64,000 bases of DNA from Carboxylicivirga sp. M1479 (GCF_007097485.1 NZ_VKDE01000001.1:1-64000); one strand, 5' to 3'. Positions 1-9,246 are shown, counted from the stretch's first letter. Translations and numbers: made by a program. Notes: generated by a model not told the origin, from the sequence alone.

Positions 1-26
1 TTGTGCCGATGTGTTAATAACAATAT

Positions 27-136
<110 letters not shown>

Positions 137-146
137 TTTTTAGATA

Positions 147-178
147 AATCCGATATTCGAAAGAGTATCGGATTTTTT
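147..178 (+). terminator. rRNA operon terminator
   Basis: An inverted repeat (AATCCGATA / TATCGGATT around a GAAA-type loop) is followed by a short T run, 12 nt after the 5S 3' end. It is a typical intrinsic terminator and should end the rRNA operon. Confidence 0.85.
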
Positions 179-212
179 GCGTTTATACGTATCTTGCCAC
201 AAAAATAATGAT

Positions 213-1370
213 ATGCGGTTTATATTCTTATCCATTTTCTTAACTATTTTAAAAGTAGGTTTTGCTCAGGACTCATTGCATGTTGCAATGGTTTTTATGG
301 GCGATGTAATGGGACATGATAGTCAAATTAATAGTGCCCGTATTAAGGATTCAGATCGCTATGATTACAACAGCTGTTTTAAGTATATTAAAGACGATAT
401 TCTTTCAGCAGATATTGCCATTGCTAACCTGGAAGTGACTTTAGCTGGCAAACCTTATAAAGGTTATCCTACCTTTTCATCCCCTGATACATTAGCGAAT
501 GCATTAATTAGTGCTGGAATTGATGGACTAGTGATGGCTAATAATCATTGTGTTGATAGAAAAAAAGCTGGACTTGAGCGAACATGTAATACTCTTGACA
601 AACTTGGTATTCCAAGAACTGGTGTTTTTAAGGATTCGCTCGATAGGATAAAGAATAACCCCATGATATTGGAAGCTAACGGTATTAAAATTGCTGTTTT
701 AAGTTATACTTATGGTACTAACGGAATTCGTGTTCAAAGTCCGAATATTGTTAATCAGATTGATACTGCAATAATTGCAGAAGACATACGATTGACGAGA
801 AGATTAGGCGTTGACGAAGTAATTGTATGTATGCATTGGGGCTGGGAATATCAAACTAAACCTAATCCAGAGCAAAAGCGCTTGACAAGCTTTCTTCAAT
901 CGAAAGGAATACGTGTTATTGTTGGATCGCACCCACATGTACTGCAACCGATGAACTTACAGAGTATAGAAGGAGAAAACAGTTTAATTGCTAATAGTAT
1001 GGGTAATTTTATATCCAATCAACGAACAGCACCAAGGGATGGAGCGGCCTTACTATTTGTGGAGCTCTTAAAAGTTGGGGACACGGTACAAGTTGTAAAA
1101 GCGGAGTATCAGCTAACATGGGTTTATACACCAGTATATAATGGTAAGAAGTCCTTTTACGTTTTACCTGCTGAAAGATACAGAAACGCCAATTGGATTG
1201 ATGAAACGGCTCGTAAACGCTTAAATGAGTACCTCGTCGAAGGAAGAGCTATTTTGAAGAGCAATATAAATGTAGAGGAACGAAGTTTTACTCCTACATT
1301 AAACAAAAAGTTGGGTAGCTTAATACCCACTACAGATATTAGTTCTATAAATTTAGATTTAAGAAATTAA
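213..1370 (+). CDS. CapA family metallophosphatase-like protein
   Basis: About 385 aa with an N-terminal signal peptide (residues 1-18, ending VGFAQ). The frame is open upstream to a TTG at 177, but that start lies in the rRNA terminator; the ATG at 213 puts the signal peptide at the N terminus and is preferred. CapA/PGA_cap motifs run in the usual order: GDVMGHD near 30-36, NLEVTLAG near 72, NNHCVD near 110 (metal-site Asn/His), HWGWEY near 208, SHPHVLQP near 239 and NSMGNF. The fold is a calcineurin-like phosphoesterase; relatives occur in poly-gamma-glutamate capsule loci but most have no known substrate. No capBC genes are nearby, so a role in polyglutamate synthesis is unlikely. Exported to the periplasm or surface by inference. 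Confidence 0.85.
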   Translation: MRFIFLSIFLTILKVGFAQDSLHVAMVFMGDVMGHDSQINSARIKDSDRYDYNSCFKYIKDDILSADIAIANLEVTLAGKPYKGYPTFSSPDTLANALISAGIDGLVMANNHCVDRKKAGLERTCNTLDKLGIPRTGVFKDSLDRIKNNPMILEANGIKIAVLSYTYGTNGIRVQSPNIVNQIDTAIIAEDIRLTRRLGVDEVIVCMHWGWEYQTKPNPEQKRLTSFLQSKGIRVIVGSHPHVLQPMNLQSIEGENSLIANSMGNFISNQRTAPRDGAALLFVELLKVGDTVQVVKAEYQLTWVYTPVYNGKKSFYVLPAERYRNANWIDETARKRLNEYLVEGRAILKSNINVEERSFTPTLNKKLGSLIPTTDISSINLDLRN

Positions 1371-1413
1371 CGATTGTATTTATAGAGGAATGGTTGATTT
1401 CATACAATATTCC

Positions 1414-1421
1414 TAAATTTG
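1414..1421 (+). promoter_or_regulatory. Bacteroidota -7 box upstream of cmk
   Basis: TAAATTTG matches the Bacteroidota -7 consensus TAnnTTTG and lies 19 nt before the cmk ATG. No convincing -33 TTTG is present at the usual spacing. Confidence 0.5.
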
Positions 1422-1440
1422 CAGCCCTAAAAAGGTAATC

Positions 1441-2136
1441 ATGCAAGATAGAAAAGCAATAATAGCCATTGATGGTCATTCATCATGCGGCAAGAGCACG
1501 GTAGCTAAAGATTTAGCAAAGGAGTTGGGTTACGTGTATATTGATACTGGTGCCATGTACCGAAGTGTTACCTTGTTTGCTATGAATAATGGTTTCGTAA
1601 ATAACGGGACAATAGATGAAGGTGGCTTATCTAAGAACTTGGAAAAGGTAAACATTAGCTTTAAATATCAGCCAGAAGAAAAGATAAATGAAACCTTTTT
1701 AAATGGTGAAAGTGTAGAAGATGCTATTCGTGGCTTAGAAGTAAGTAATAATGTTAGTGCGGTAAGCGCTATAGCTTTTGTGAGGAAACGAATGGTTGAG
1801 CTTCAGCAAGCCATGGGTAATCAGGGTGGAATTGTAATGGATGGAAGGGATATCGGAACCGTTGTTTTCCCAGATGCTGACTTAAAACTTTTCATGACTG
1901 CTTCAGCCTCCATACGAGCCCAGCGTCGTTACGATGAGTTAACAGCCAAAGGTGAAGTTGTGAATTATGAAGAGATTTTAGCTAATGTGGAACAACGCGA
2001 TCATTTGGATAGTACTCGAAAAGAAAGTCCATTAAGACAAGCCGATGATGCTTTGGTATTGGATAATAGCGATTTGAACAAGGCAGAACAGTTAGAGTGG
2101 ATTATTGAAGTTCTTAAAGAGCGAAATTTAGCTTAA
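1441..2136 (+). CDS. cmk: (d)CMP kinase
   Basis: 231 aa, the usual length of the short bacterial cytidylate kinase. It phosphorylates CMP and dCMP to the diphosphates using ATP in the cytoplasm. The P-loop GHSSCGKST is at residues 12-20, the acceptor-site motif DTGAMYR follows near 36-42, and MDGRDIGTVVFPDA carries the conserved Arg-Asp pair that binds CMP. The ATG start is preceded by a -7 box. The stop is 2 nt before the ispH start, so the two genes are very likely co-transcribed. Confidence 0.96.
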   Translation: MQDRKAIIAIDGHSSCGKSTVAKDLAKELGYVYIDTGAMYRSVTLFAMNNGFVNNGTIDEGGLSKNLEKVNISFKYQPEEKINETFLNGESVEDAIRGLEVSNNVSAVSAIAFVRKRMVELQQAMGNQGGIVMDGRDIGTVVFPDADLKLFMTASASIRAQRRYDELTAKGEVVNYEEILANVEQRDHLDSTRKESPLRQADDALVLDNSDLNKAEQLEWIIEVLKERNLA

Positions 2137-2138
2137 AC

Positions 2139-3002
2139 ATGATACGTGTTGAGATTGATAAGTATTCAGGCTTTTGCTTTGGGGTTCAAAAAGCGATTGA
2201 AACAGCTTCTGCTCTTTTAAGTAAAGGTGAAAAAGTACACTGCCTTGGTGATATAGTACATAATGAGGCCGAATCAGAACGTTTAGCCCACAAGGGTATG
2301 TCAATCATTCAGCACAATCAATTAAATAAATTACAGGGTGGCACTGTCTTGTTTAGGGCGCATGGAGAACCGCCTGAATCGTATCAGCAAATTACTGATA
2401 AAGGCTTAACATTGAAAGATGCCACTTGCCCCGTAGTATTGAAGCTTCAGCAACGCATCAGAAAAGCATATTTGTCACAATATGAAAAGAATGGGCAATT
2501 AGTAATATTTGGTAAAAGGGGCCATGCTGAAGTTGTTGGACTAATCGGTCAGACCAATAACGAGGCTATTGTAATAGAAGATGCTTCAGAAGTATCAAAG
2601 ATTGATTTTAGCCGACCCATAGAGTTGTTTGCTCAAACAACCAAGAGCCCAGATGTACTGCGTTCTATTATTGAATTAATTCAAAATGAGCAGCCTATTG
2701 ATTTTATATGGCACAATACTACTTGCAAACAAGTAACCGGAAGAGTGCCACGTATAAAAGAATTTGCCTCTCAGTTTCCATTAGTTGTTTTTGTTGGAGG
2801 AAAGAAAAGTAGTAACGCCAAAGTGCTATATCAAGCATGTAAAGAAGTCAATGCCAATTCCTATTTTGTAACATCGGCAAATGAATTAGATACAAAGTGG
2901 TTTAATAATGTAATTGAGCAAGTTGGTGTTTGTGGAGCTACCTCAACACCTCAATGGTTAATGGAAGAGGTGGCTGAGGCAATTCGAAAAATCCGAAAAT
3001 AA
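2139..3002 (+). CDS. ispH: 4-hydroxy-3-methylbut-2-enyl diphosphate reductase
   Basis: 287 aa. Last enzyme of the MEP isoprenoid pathway; an iron-sulfur protein that reduces HMBPP to IPP and DMAPP. The three cluster cysteines are visible at C13 (GFCFGV), C97 (DATCPVV) and C196 (NTTCKQV). Substrate-binding H41 (VHNE), H75 (AHGEPP) and H129 with E131 (GHAEV) are conserved, as is the KSSN motif near 223. It follows cmk with a 2-nt gap in an apparent two-gene operon. Nothing unusual is seen. Confidence 0.96.
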   Translation: MIRVEIDKYSGFCFGVQKAIETASALLSKGEKVHCLGDIVHNEAESERLAHKGMSIIQHNQLNKLQGGTVLFRAHGEPPESYQQITDKGLTLKDATCPVVLKLQQRIRKAYLSQYEKNGQLVIFGKRGHAEVVGLIGQTNNEAIVIEDASEVSKIDFSRPIELFAQTTKSPDVLRSIIELIQNEQPIDFIWHNTTCKQVTGRVPRIKEFASQFPLVVFVGGKKSSNAKVLYQACKEVNANSYFVTSANELDTKWFNNVIEQVGVCGATSTPQWLMEEVAEAIRKIRK

Positions 3003-3204
3003 ATATTTATTATTCGTAAGGGTAACAATTTACATGGAATTAGAGTAGGAGAACTAGTAAAAAAGTAAAAAATACTCTTTTTTATCATTTCGAATGTAAA
3101 TTAGAGCATTAATATACCCTTGTGAATCATTTGTATCTACTATTTTTACACACTTGGTTTATTTGTACAGAACTTTTTTTGGGAACAATAAGTATAAAAT
3201 TTTT

Positions 3205-4413
3205 ATGGGCATTCAAAAAGGCATACAGCAGACAGCTACCGTATTGGTAATTTTATTGATAATTGCATCGTGTCAACCACAATCGGGCAGTGGTATTTAT
3301 GAGACCTATTTGGTAGATAAAGGAAACATTGAAACCTGGGAAACGACAGAAGGACGTGTAGAGCCTGCCAATGAGGTTTTGTTATTAAGCCCAACAGCCA
3401 GTATTATTGGTGAGATAAAGAAGGAGCCAGGACAAAAGGTTAAAGAGGGAGAGGTAATAGTTGTACTAAATACCATAGCTGTAGAGAGTAAGATTGAACA
3501 GTTAAACGATCAATTGGCTGTGAAGCAGAATAACCTGGAGAAAACACGACTGAACGCGCGTAGTACGAAAGCCGATTTGTCCCATAGCATCGAAACAAAG
3601 AAACTAAAGATATCATCCATTAAATCGGTTATGGCTGATCAAGAGCAACTGTTAGAAGTAGGTGGTATTTCGCAGGCTAAATTTGATAAAACAAAGCAGG
3701 AACTCGTGCTTGCACAAAAAGAGTTACAGCTTGTGCAACAAAAAAACTCCATTCGACTACAACAGTTAGCAACCGATGAAAAAGGATTATTGCTACAAAT
3801 TGAGATTCAGGAAAAGGAATTGGAACAGCAAAAAGATTTGTTGGGACGAATGCAAGTCAAAGCTCCTTCAGATGGGATTATTTTGGGTATCCATGGTAAA
3901 ACAGGAGAGAAAATACAAGGGGATAAATTGCTTGTGAGCTTGTCTGATCTTACTCGATTTAAAATTAAAGCAACCATAAGTGCAAAGCATAAAAACATGA
4001 TTAAGACGGGGCGTAGAGCTTATGTTGTGGTGGACAATACACGCCTGTCGGGTCGTATTGGTACTATTATGCCAAAGCTTGAGGATGGCAATTTACAATT
4101 TACTGTTTCATTAACCGATAATAACCATCCAAAGCTAATTCCCAATCAGCGTGTGGATCTTCAGGTGGTTAAAAGAGCACGTTACGATGTGCTTCGTCTT
4201 AAGAAAGGGGCAATGATTAGTAATAAGAAAGTACAGCACGTTTATGTTGTTAATGGTGATAGTGCCGAGCAAACAGAGTTAACACTTGGTTTAGTTACTG
4301 ATGATTTTATTGAGATAAAAGGAGGATTAAAAGCAGGCGATGAAGTGGTGATTTCTACAGTATCAACAATTGAAAATACATCATCAGTTAGCATTGATAA
4401 ATTTAAAAAGTAG
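3205..4413 (+). CDS. HlyD/RND-type efflux periplasmic adaptor lipoprotein
   Basis: About 402 aa from the ATG at 3205. A TTG at 3154 would extend the frame but would bury the lipoprotein signal. The signal ends IIASC, so Cys23 is the expected lipidation site. A membrane-fusion-protein layout follows: a first biotinyl-lipoyl half near EPGQKVKEGEVIVVL, a long alpha-helical hairpin rich in Gln/Glu/Lys (about 100-210), a second lipoyl half with VKAPSDGIILG, then beta-barrel and membrane-proximal domains. Such adaptors bridge an inner-membrane pump to a TolC channel. The next gene is TolC-like, 4 nt downstream, but no pump is encoded nearby. Confidence 0.88.
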   Translation: MGIQKGIQQTATVLVILLIIASCQPQSGSGIYETYLVDKGNIETWETTEGRVEPANEVLLLSPTASIIGEIKKEPGQKVKEGEVIVVLNTIAVESKIEQLNDQLAVKQNNLEKTRLNARSTKADLSHSIETKKLKISSIKSVMADQEQLLEVGGISQAKFDKTKQELVLAQKELQLVQQKNSIRLQQLATDEKGLLLQIEIQEKELEQQKDLLGRMQVKAPSDGIILGIHGKTGEKIQGDKLLVSLSDLTRFKIKATISAKHKNMIKTGRRAYVVVDNTRLSGRIGTIMPKLEDGNLQFTVSLTDNNHPKLIPNQRVDLQVVKRARYDVLRLKKGAMISNKKVQHVYVVNGDSAEQTELTLGLVTDDFIEIKGGLKAGDEVVISTVSTIENTSSVSIDKFKK

Positions 4414-4417
4414 GACA

Positions 4418-5935
4418 ATGAAATACATTGGATCATTTTTATTGTTTGCCTGCCTTATTATTCAGGTAAAAGCCCAAACAAACGGCTCTGATAAGTATCA
4501 ATTATCGTTACAAAATGTTGTTGATTTAGCCATAAACCAATCTTCATCGGTTAAGTATGCTCAAAACCGCTATGAGAATTATTTTTGGCGATATAAGAAT
4601 TTTCAGGCCCAATTTCGCCCTCAGTTAGTACTTGATGGCGATATACCTAACTACAACCAACGGACCAGAGCCGTTACACAGCCCGATGGTAGCGTAGAAT
4701 TTCGTCATGTTTCGTCTTTACAGGGTAATGCACGTTTGTCCTTAAACCAATCTATTCCACAATCAGGTACTCGTATATATGCCAGCTCTTCCTTATACCG
4801 TGTTCAGGATTTGATTAAAGATGATGTTAATTTTTCTGGTGATCCGTTCGTTGTTGGTTTTACGCAGCCCATATTTGCTTATAATTGGATGAAATGGTCG
4901 CGCAAAACGGAGCCAATGGTATACGATGAGGCACAAAAGAATTTTGTTGAATCGATCGAAGAGATATCAAGGGCTGCAACAGCACGTTTTTTTAAGTACC
5001 TGCGGGTACAAACAAATTATAAACTGGCCGAAAGCAGTTTAAAAAACAGTAAAGACAATCTCAGGATAGCCGAAACAAAAAGACGTTTGGGTACAATTTC
5101 AGAGAATGATTATTCGCGTATCAAGTTATCGGTGTTAACAGCTCAAAAGTCATTAACACAGGCGAATATGGATCTTAAAAATGCCGATTTCGAACTTAAA
5201 TCATACATTGGTCTGGATCAGTTGACCAACATTGAGTTACAGATGCCTTTAAACATGATGCTGTTCGAGGTTGATCCTGAACAAGCGCTAGCCGAGGCAC
5301 TTGAAAACAGGAAAGAGTCAACCCAGTACGAGAGGCGTTTGATTGAGGCCGACCGTGATTTAACGAAAGCTAAACGTGGCAATGGACTGGCTGCTACTTT
5401 GCGCGGATCTTATGGTTTATCCAATAGTGCACCTGATATACCTGGTGTTTACGATGAGCCTGAAAAACAGCAAATGGTAAAACTGTCTTTATCTGTACCC
5501 TTATTGGATTGGGGCAAGTCTACATCTAATGTTAAATTGGCCGAAAGTAAACGCGATTTGGTGGTATTTGATGTCGAACGCGACAGAGAAAACTTCGAAC
5601 GAACGGTAGTTGTACAGGTGGAGCAATTTAGCCTACTTAAGGCACAGTTAGAAATATCCAATGAAGCAGATAATGTAGCTGGTAATGGTTATGAAATTGC
5701 CTTAAAAAAGTTTCAGAATGGCGAAATTAGTATTAGTGATCTCAACATATCCTTGTCGGAACGTGAGAAAGCAAAGCGCGATTATATAAAATCCTTAGAA
5801 ACATATTGGTTAGCCTATTACCGTTTGCGCGAATTAACCTTGTACGATTTCTCTAAGGGACAAAAAATCTTGTACGACAATCCCTTGTTACATGGTTTGA
5901 TAAAAAACAAAAATAAACCCAGCACATCAACTTAA
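4418..5935 (+). CDS. TolC family outer membrane efflux channel
   Basis: 505 aa from the ATG at 4418; an in-frame TTG at 4370 lies inside the preceding gene and is rejected. The N-terminal signal peptide ends VKAQ. The body has the two-fold TolC pattern of long amphipathic coiled-coil helices (for example the AESSLKNSKDNLRIAETKRR region and the LSEREKAKRDYIKSLETYW region) between beta segments. It should form the trimeric outer-membrane exit duct for the adaptor encoded 4 nt upstream. The transported substrate cannot be inferred because no pump gene is adjacent. Confidence 0.88.
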   Translation: MKYIGSFLLFACLIIQVKAQTNGSDKYQLSLQNVVDLAINQSSSVKYAQNRYENYFWRYKNFQAQFRPQLVLDGDIPNYNQRTRAVTQPDGSVEFRHVSSLQGNARLSLNQSIPQSGTRIYASSSLYRVQDLIKDDVNFSGDPFVVGFTQPIFAYNWMKWSRKTEPMVYDEAQKNFVESIEEISRAATARFFKYLRVQTNYKLAESSLKNSKDNLRIAETKRRLGTISENDYSRIKLSVLTAQKSLTQANMDLKNADFELKSYIGLDQLTNIELQMPLNMMLFEVDPEQALAEALENRKESTQYERRLIEADRDLTKAKRGNGLAATLRGSYGLSNSAPDIPGVYDEPEKQQMVKLSLSVPLLDWGKSTSNVKLAESKRDLVVFDVERDRENFERTVVVQVEQFSLLKAQLEISNEADNVAGNGYEIALKKFQNGEISISDLNISLSEREKAKRDYIKSLETYWLAYYRLRELTLYDFSKGQKILYDNPLLHGLIKNKNKPSTST

Positions 5936-5940
5936 AGAAA

Positions 5941-6138
5941 ATGGACGGACAGCAGCGTGATGCCATTTATACCGGCTTATCGGTAGGTATTGTATTAAAA
6001 CAACACCAAAGAAGTGGACAAATAACCTACGGTGTGGTTAAAGATATATTAACCAACAGTCGTTTTCATCCACATGGTATAAAAGTGCGCCTGGAAGATG
6101 GTCAGGTCGGTCGAGTCAAGTCCATCGAAGACGAATAG
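5941..6138 (+). CDS. YwbE family protein
   Basis: 65 aa, matching the short YwbE/DUF2196 family in length and sequence: an N-terminal RDAIYTGLSVGIVLKQHQR segment followed by SGQITYGVVKDILTNS and a closing RLEDGQVGRVKSI. The biochemical function is unknown. The compact beta-rich sequence with basic residues would suit an RNA- or nucleic-acid-binding fold, but that is only inference. It starts 5 nt after the TolC-like gene, so it may be carried on the same transcript, and it converges on the Nudix gene one base beyond its stop. Confidence 0.85.
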   Translation: MDGQQRDAIYTGLSVGIVLKQHQRSGQITYGVVKDILTNSRFHPHGIKVRLEDGQVGRVKSIEDE

Positions 6139-6139
6139 C

Positions 6140-6568
6140 TTATATTAAAACACTACTGTGTTTTAAAAACTCCGTCATAATTGGTCTATCTGCTTCAGCC
6201 CAATTAAGTGCAGGTAATTCATCGGGCGAAAACCAGCATACTTTTTCATGTTCAACAGCATTAAGCTCCCCACTTTCAATGCTACAAATAAACGGAATTA
6301 ATTTGATGGTTCTTTCTGGGTAGCTATGGATAACAGGCGTTAATTGTTGGTTTATTTTAATGTGAATTGATAACTCTTCGTTGACTTCACGACAAATACA
6401 TGCTTCTGCAGTTTCGCCCTCATCAATTTTGCCACCTGGGAATTCCCACTTCCAACTTTGGCTCATTTGTCGGCTACGTAAAGCCGCCAATACCTTGCCT
6501 TTATCAATGATAATGGCACAAGTAACCGGTGTTACCTCGTTCATGATAGTTTTCATTTTAATGGACAT
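6140..6568 (-). CDS. Nudix hydrolase, MutT-like NTP pyrophosphohydrolase
   Basis: 142 aa. The Nudix box is intact (GGKIDEGETAEAC followed by REVNEEL), which gives the Mg2+-binding Glu cluster. The N-terminal segment VTCAIIIDKGKVLAALRS and the WEFPGGK context are typical of MutT-type (deoxy)nucleoside triphosphate pyrophosphohydrolases that remove oxidised or non-canonical nucleotides. Three in-frame Met codons (residues 1, 5 and 9) make the exact start uncertain. The 3' end lies only 1 nt from that of the convergent YwbE gene. Confidence 0.88.
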   Translation of the reverse strand: MSIKMKTIMNEVTPVTCAIIIDKGKVLAALRSRQMSQSWKWEFPGGKIDEGETAEACICREVNEELSIHIKINQQLTPVIHSYPERTIKLIPFICSIESGELNAVEHEKVCWFSPDELPALNWAEADRPIMTEFLKHSSVLI

Positions 6569-6764
6569 TACTAAGCCATTTAGAGTAATGGAATAGCGTG
6601 TGTATTTGGTTTAGGTGAGCGTAAAAATAGTAAAAGGGATTAAAAATGCAAGTGTTTTGATTGATTACCGTTGATGAGTAACAGTTTTTTATTCATCATA
6701 TTGAAATTATCACTGAACGATGATTTTAAAATGTAATTGAGCTCAATATTATCAGAAAATGGAA

Positions 6765-6772
6765 TAAATTTG
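6765..6772 (+). promoter_or_regulatory. Bacteroidota -7 box upstream of CNNM gene
   Basis: TAAATTTG matches TAnnTTTG and lies 42 nt before the ATG at 6815, in a 246-nt intergenic region between divergent genes. A TTG further upstream is spaced slightly too far to call the -33 element. Confidence 0.5.
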
Positions 6773-6814
6773 GAAGACGTTTATTTCATTTAGCATCATA
6801 TAAAACCCATTTAC

Positions 6815-7876
6815 ATGGCACTTCTTTTATTTTATTTATTTCTGGCTTTAATTGTATCCTTTTTGTGCTCAATAATGGAGGCTGTGTTATTATCTACTCC
6901 CCAATCATTTTTAATGGTAAAGCAGGAAGAAGGTAAAGGATGGGCTAAGAATTTCATGGAGCTAAAGGTAAATATTGATAAACCATTATCGGCTATTTTA
7001 TCGTTGAATACAGTTGCACACACCATTGGTGCCGCAGGTGTGGGCGCACAGGCAATTAAAGTATTTGGCGAAGCATCTTTCGGTATTGTATCGGTGGTAT
7101 TAACCATTTTAATACTAATTATTACCGAGATTATTCCAAAAACCATAGGAGCCAAATTTTGGAGGCATTTAGTGCGCTTTTCGGCTCTTACGATAAGGGG
7201 TATGGTTTTTATAACGTACCCATTGGTTATGATGTCGGCCCTAATTACCCGCATGTTATCCAGTGATAAAAAAGAACAAACAACCAGTCGCGAAGAAATT
7301 GCTGCCTTAACCGAGATTGGGGCTGACGAAGGGGTGTTTTCTAATTATGAGCACCGGATAATTCAGAATATGCTTAAGCTTAAAAATGTAACGGTTAAAG
7401 AGATAATGACACCCAGGGTTGTGGTTGCGGTTGCTGATGAAAATGTATTGCTCGATGATTTTTTAAAGAACAAGGATTACCTCCGTTTTTCGCGTATCCC
7501 TGTTTACTCGGGCGATGATGAGAATATAACGGGTTATGTCTTCCGTCAAACAGTTTTTGAAAAGTTGGCCGAAGATCAGCATACCTTAAAACTAAAAGAT
7601 ATCAAACGTCCCATAACAGTGGTACCCTATTCGGTTGTGTTGTTTGATGTGTGGGAGAAGTTGTTGGAGCAAAAAGAGCATATAGCGTTGGTGGTAGATG
7701 AGTACGGCGGACTTGATGGTGTTGTAACCATGGAAGATGTTATTGAAACCTTACTAGGCATGGAAATAGTTGATGAAACCGATACCATAACGGACATGCA
7801 AGAATATGCTCGTCAGCGCTGGAAAACCAAACAAGATAAGTTTGATCAATTGGGTAGCTTGAATAAAAAGGAGTAG
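6815..7876 (+). CDS. CNNM/CBS domain membrane protein, CorC-like Mg2+ transporter
   Basis: 353 aa. An N-terminal DUF21/CNNM transmembrane domain (about residues 1-140, with long hydrophobic helices and the ITEIIPKTIGA motif) is followed by tandem CBS domains (about 190-320, with IMTPRVVV, RIPVYSGDDENITGYV and VVDEYGGLDGVVTMEDVIE). Family members are linked to Mg2+ and Co2+ efflux or homeostasis and are often misnamed hemolysins. The C-terminal CorC_HlyC domain is absent; the protein ends about 40 residues after the second CBS domain. The MgtC-like gene starts 3 nt downstream, which supports a shared divalent-cation role. Confidence 0.88.
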   Translation: MALLLFYLFLALIVSFLCSIMEAVLLSTPQSFLMVKQEEGKGWAKNFMELKVNIDKPLSAILSLNTVAHTIGAAGVGAQAIKVFGEASFGIVSVVLTILILIITEIIPKTIGAKFWRHLVRFSALTIRGMVFITYPLVMMSALITRMLSSDKKEQTTSREEIAALTEIGADEGVFSNYEHRIIQNMLKLKNVTVKEIMTPRVVVAVADENVLLDDFLKNKDYLRFSRIPVYSGDDENITGYVFRQTVFEKLAEDQHTLKLKDIKRPITVVPYSVVLFDVWEKLLEQKEHIALVVDEYGGLDGVVTMEDVIETLLGMEIVDETDTITDMQEYARQRWKTKQDKFDQLGSLNKKE

Positions 7877-7879
7877 GGC

Positions 7880-8326
7880 ATGAGCTACCAAGACTTTACC
7901 ATACGATTGATTTGTGCTTTAATAGCGGGCTTACTCATCGGATTTGAGCGAGGATGGCATCATAAGTCGGCTGGTTTACGCACCAATACCTTGGTAGCGG
8001 TAGGCTCAGCATTATACGTTATGCTTTCGATAAAAATGACTTTGAGCGATGGTGATGTTACGCGCATTATTGCTCAGGTGGTAACTGGCATTGGTTTTTT
8101 AGGCGCTGGAATTATTTTTAAAGAGGGTATCAATGTACGAGGGCTTACCACCGCAGCAACCGTTTGGTGTAGTTCGGCTATTGGATGTCTAGCAGCTGCA
8201 GGGTTCTACCTCGAAACAGTGATTGCCACTTTATTAATTTTAATGATTAACTATTTTTTAATGCCAGTTGATAAGCGCTTATCACAACGTGTGCATAAAG
8301 ACGATGAAAAGAAACCCGATTGCTGA
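7880..8326 (+). CDS. MgtC/SapB family membrane protein
   Basis: 148 aa with about four hydrophobic helices. The MgtC signature is clear: LICALIAGLLIGFERGWHHK, then SAGLRTNTLVAVGSAL, then GIGFLGAGIIFKEG and TTAATVWCSSAIG. The family includes MgtC, a modulator of F-ATPase and growth at low Mg2+, and MgtC-domain proteins of unknown substrate. This copy lacks the soluble C-terminal ACT-like domain of longer MgtC proteins. It is 3 nt downstream of the CNNM gene and almost certainly co-transcribed with it. Confidence 0.88.
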   Translation: MSYQDFTIRLICALIAGLLIGFERGWHHKSAGLRTNTLVAVGSALYVMLSIKMTLSDGDVTRIIAQVVTGIGFLGAGIIFKEGINVRGLTTAATVWCSSAIGCLAAAGFYLETVIATLLILMINYFLMPVDKRLSQRVHKDDEKKPDC

Positions 8327-8330
8327 TTAT

Positions 8331-8362
8331 CAAAAATAATACCCCTCCTTACGAAGAGGCAT
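8331..8362 (-). terminator. Possible terminator between convergent genes
   Basis: On the minus strand a short imperfect hairpin (CCTCTT ... AAGGAGG) is followed by TATTATTTTTG. It is placed to end the mutarotase transcript and may serve the convergent MgtC-like gene as well. The stem is short and has a bulge. Confidence 0.4.
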
Positions 8363-8370
8363 GATGACAT

Positions 8371-9246
8371 CTAACAAACAATTGTTGTGGACAAAGTATG
8401 TTGCGTGCCAGGTTGAACAGTGATGGTGTCATCCAAGCTATTAGCTGCTTCAACACACAACATGCTTTTGTAGCCACCCAATAAGTCAGGCATTTGCATG
8501 GCTAGTTCCTCGCCTGGATTCCATACCACTGTAACACCGCTTCCAGTTTTGCCAACCTTAATGTATCTATCAACATCGTGTATAGTTGTTTTGCTTTTCG
8601 ATAAGTAACGGCGGTCGGTACGCTGACCAAAACTGAGTAGTTTATCAGCCTGAACGTCTTGCGTATTCAATACATCATCATGATACCTTGTAGCATCCAA
8701 GCCTTCTAGCTTAACAGTATTGATATCTGCTATATTAAAATATGTATGAAGAGCCGCGCTAATATCAAAAGGTTTGGTGTCCAAGTTGTGGCTTGTTAAA
8801 CTAACTTCTAATGTTTTTCCAAGTGTTACAAGCAGGGTGGCTTTAAAATGGTATGGCCATAATTGCATGGTATCGGAATTGGACGATAGCGTGAGTTCCA
8901 GACTTACTTCATCATTTAAGCATGAACTTTGAGTTACTTCCCAATTTGAGATGCGGGCAAAGCCATGCGATGGCAATGAGGCATCCACTGGATGAGCGTT
9001 AAACCATGGCCAGCAAATAGGAATACCACCTCTAATGGCTTTTCCATTTTTGTAAACGGCGTCATCGCTTACAAAAAGTACTTCTTTTTGATTGTTGGGG
9101 ATGAAACTCAGTACGTGAGCACCATAGAGTGATACTTTAGCACTGGCGTGTGGACTGCTTAATTTAGCGATGGTGGTGTGTTGGTATTGTTCAAAACCAA
9201 TCGTGTTATCGATACCAAATTTGCTGTTGAGAGTTGCTGCATTCAT
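8371..9246 (-). CDS. D-hexose-6-phosphate mutarotase (aldose 1-epimerase family)
   Basis: About 291 aa from the ATG at 9246; an in-frame TTG at 9270 gives 299 aa and is less likely. Galactose-mutarotase-like beta-sandwich. The motifs are those of the YeaD group: YGAHVLSFIP near the N terminus, IRGGIPICWPWFNAH, SHGFAR with the catalytic-region His, an AALHTYFNIAD segment, and VVWNPG. The group interconverts alpha and beta anomers of hexose 6-phosphates in the cytoplasm. It is a single gene, convergent with the MgtC-like gene. Confidence 0.9.
   Translation of the reverse strand: MNAATLNSKFGIDNTIGFEQYQHTTIAKLSSPHASAKVSLYGAHVLSFIPNNQKEVLFVSDDAVYKNGKAIRGGIPICWPWFNAHPVDASLPSHGFARISNWEVTQSSCLNDEVSLELTLSSNSDTMQLWPYHFKATLLVTLGKTLEVSLTSHNLDTKPFDISAALHTYFNIADINTVKLEGLDATRYHDDVLNTQDVQADKLLSFGQRTDRRYLSKSKTTIHDVDRYIKVGKTGSGVTVVWNPGEELAMQMPDLLGGYKSMLCVEAANSLDDTITVQPGTQHTLSTTIVC

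Noticed and set aside
177..212. TTG-initiated N-terminal extension of the CapA-like protein
   Set aside because: The start would lie in the rRNA terminator and place 12 residues ahead of a clean signal peptide.
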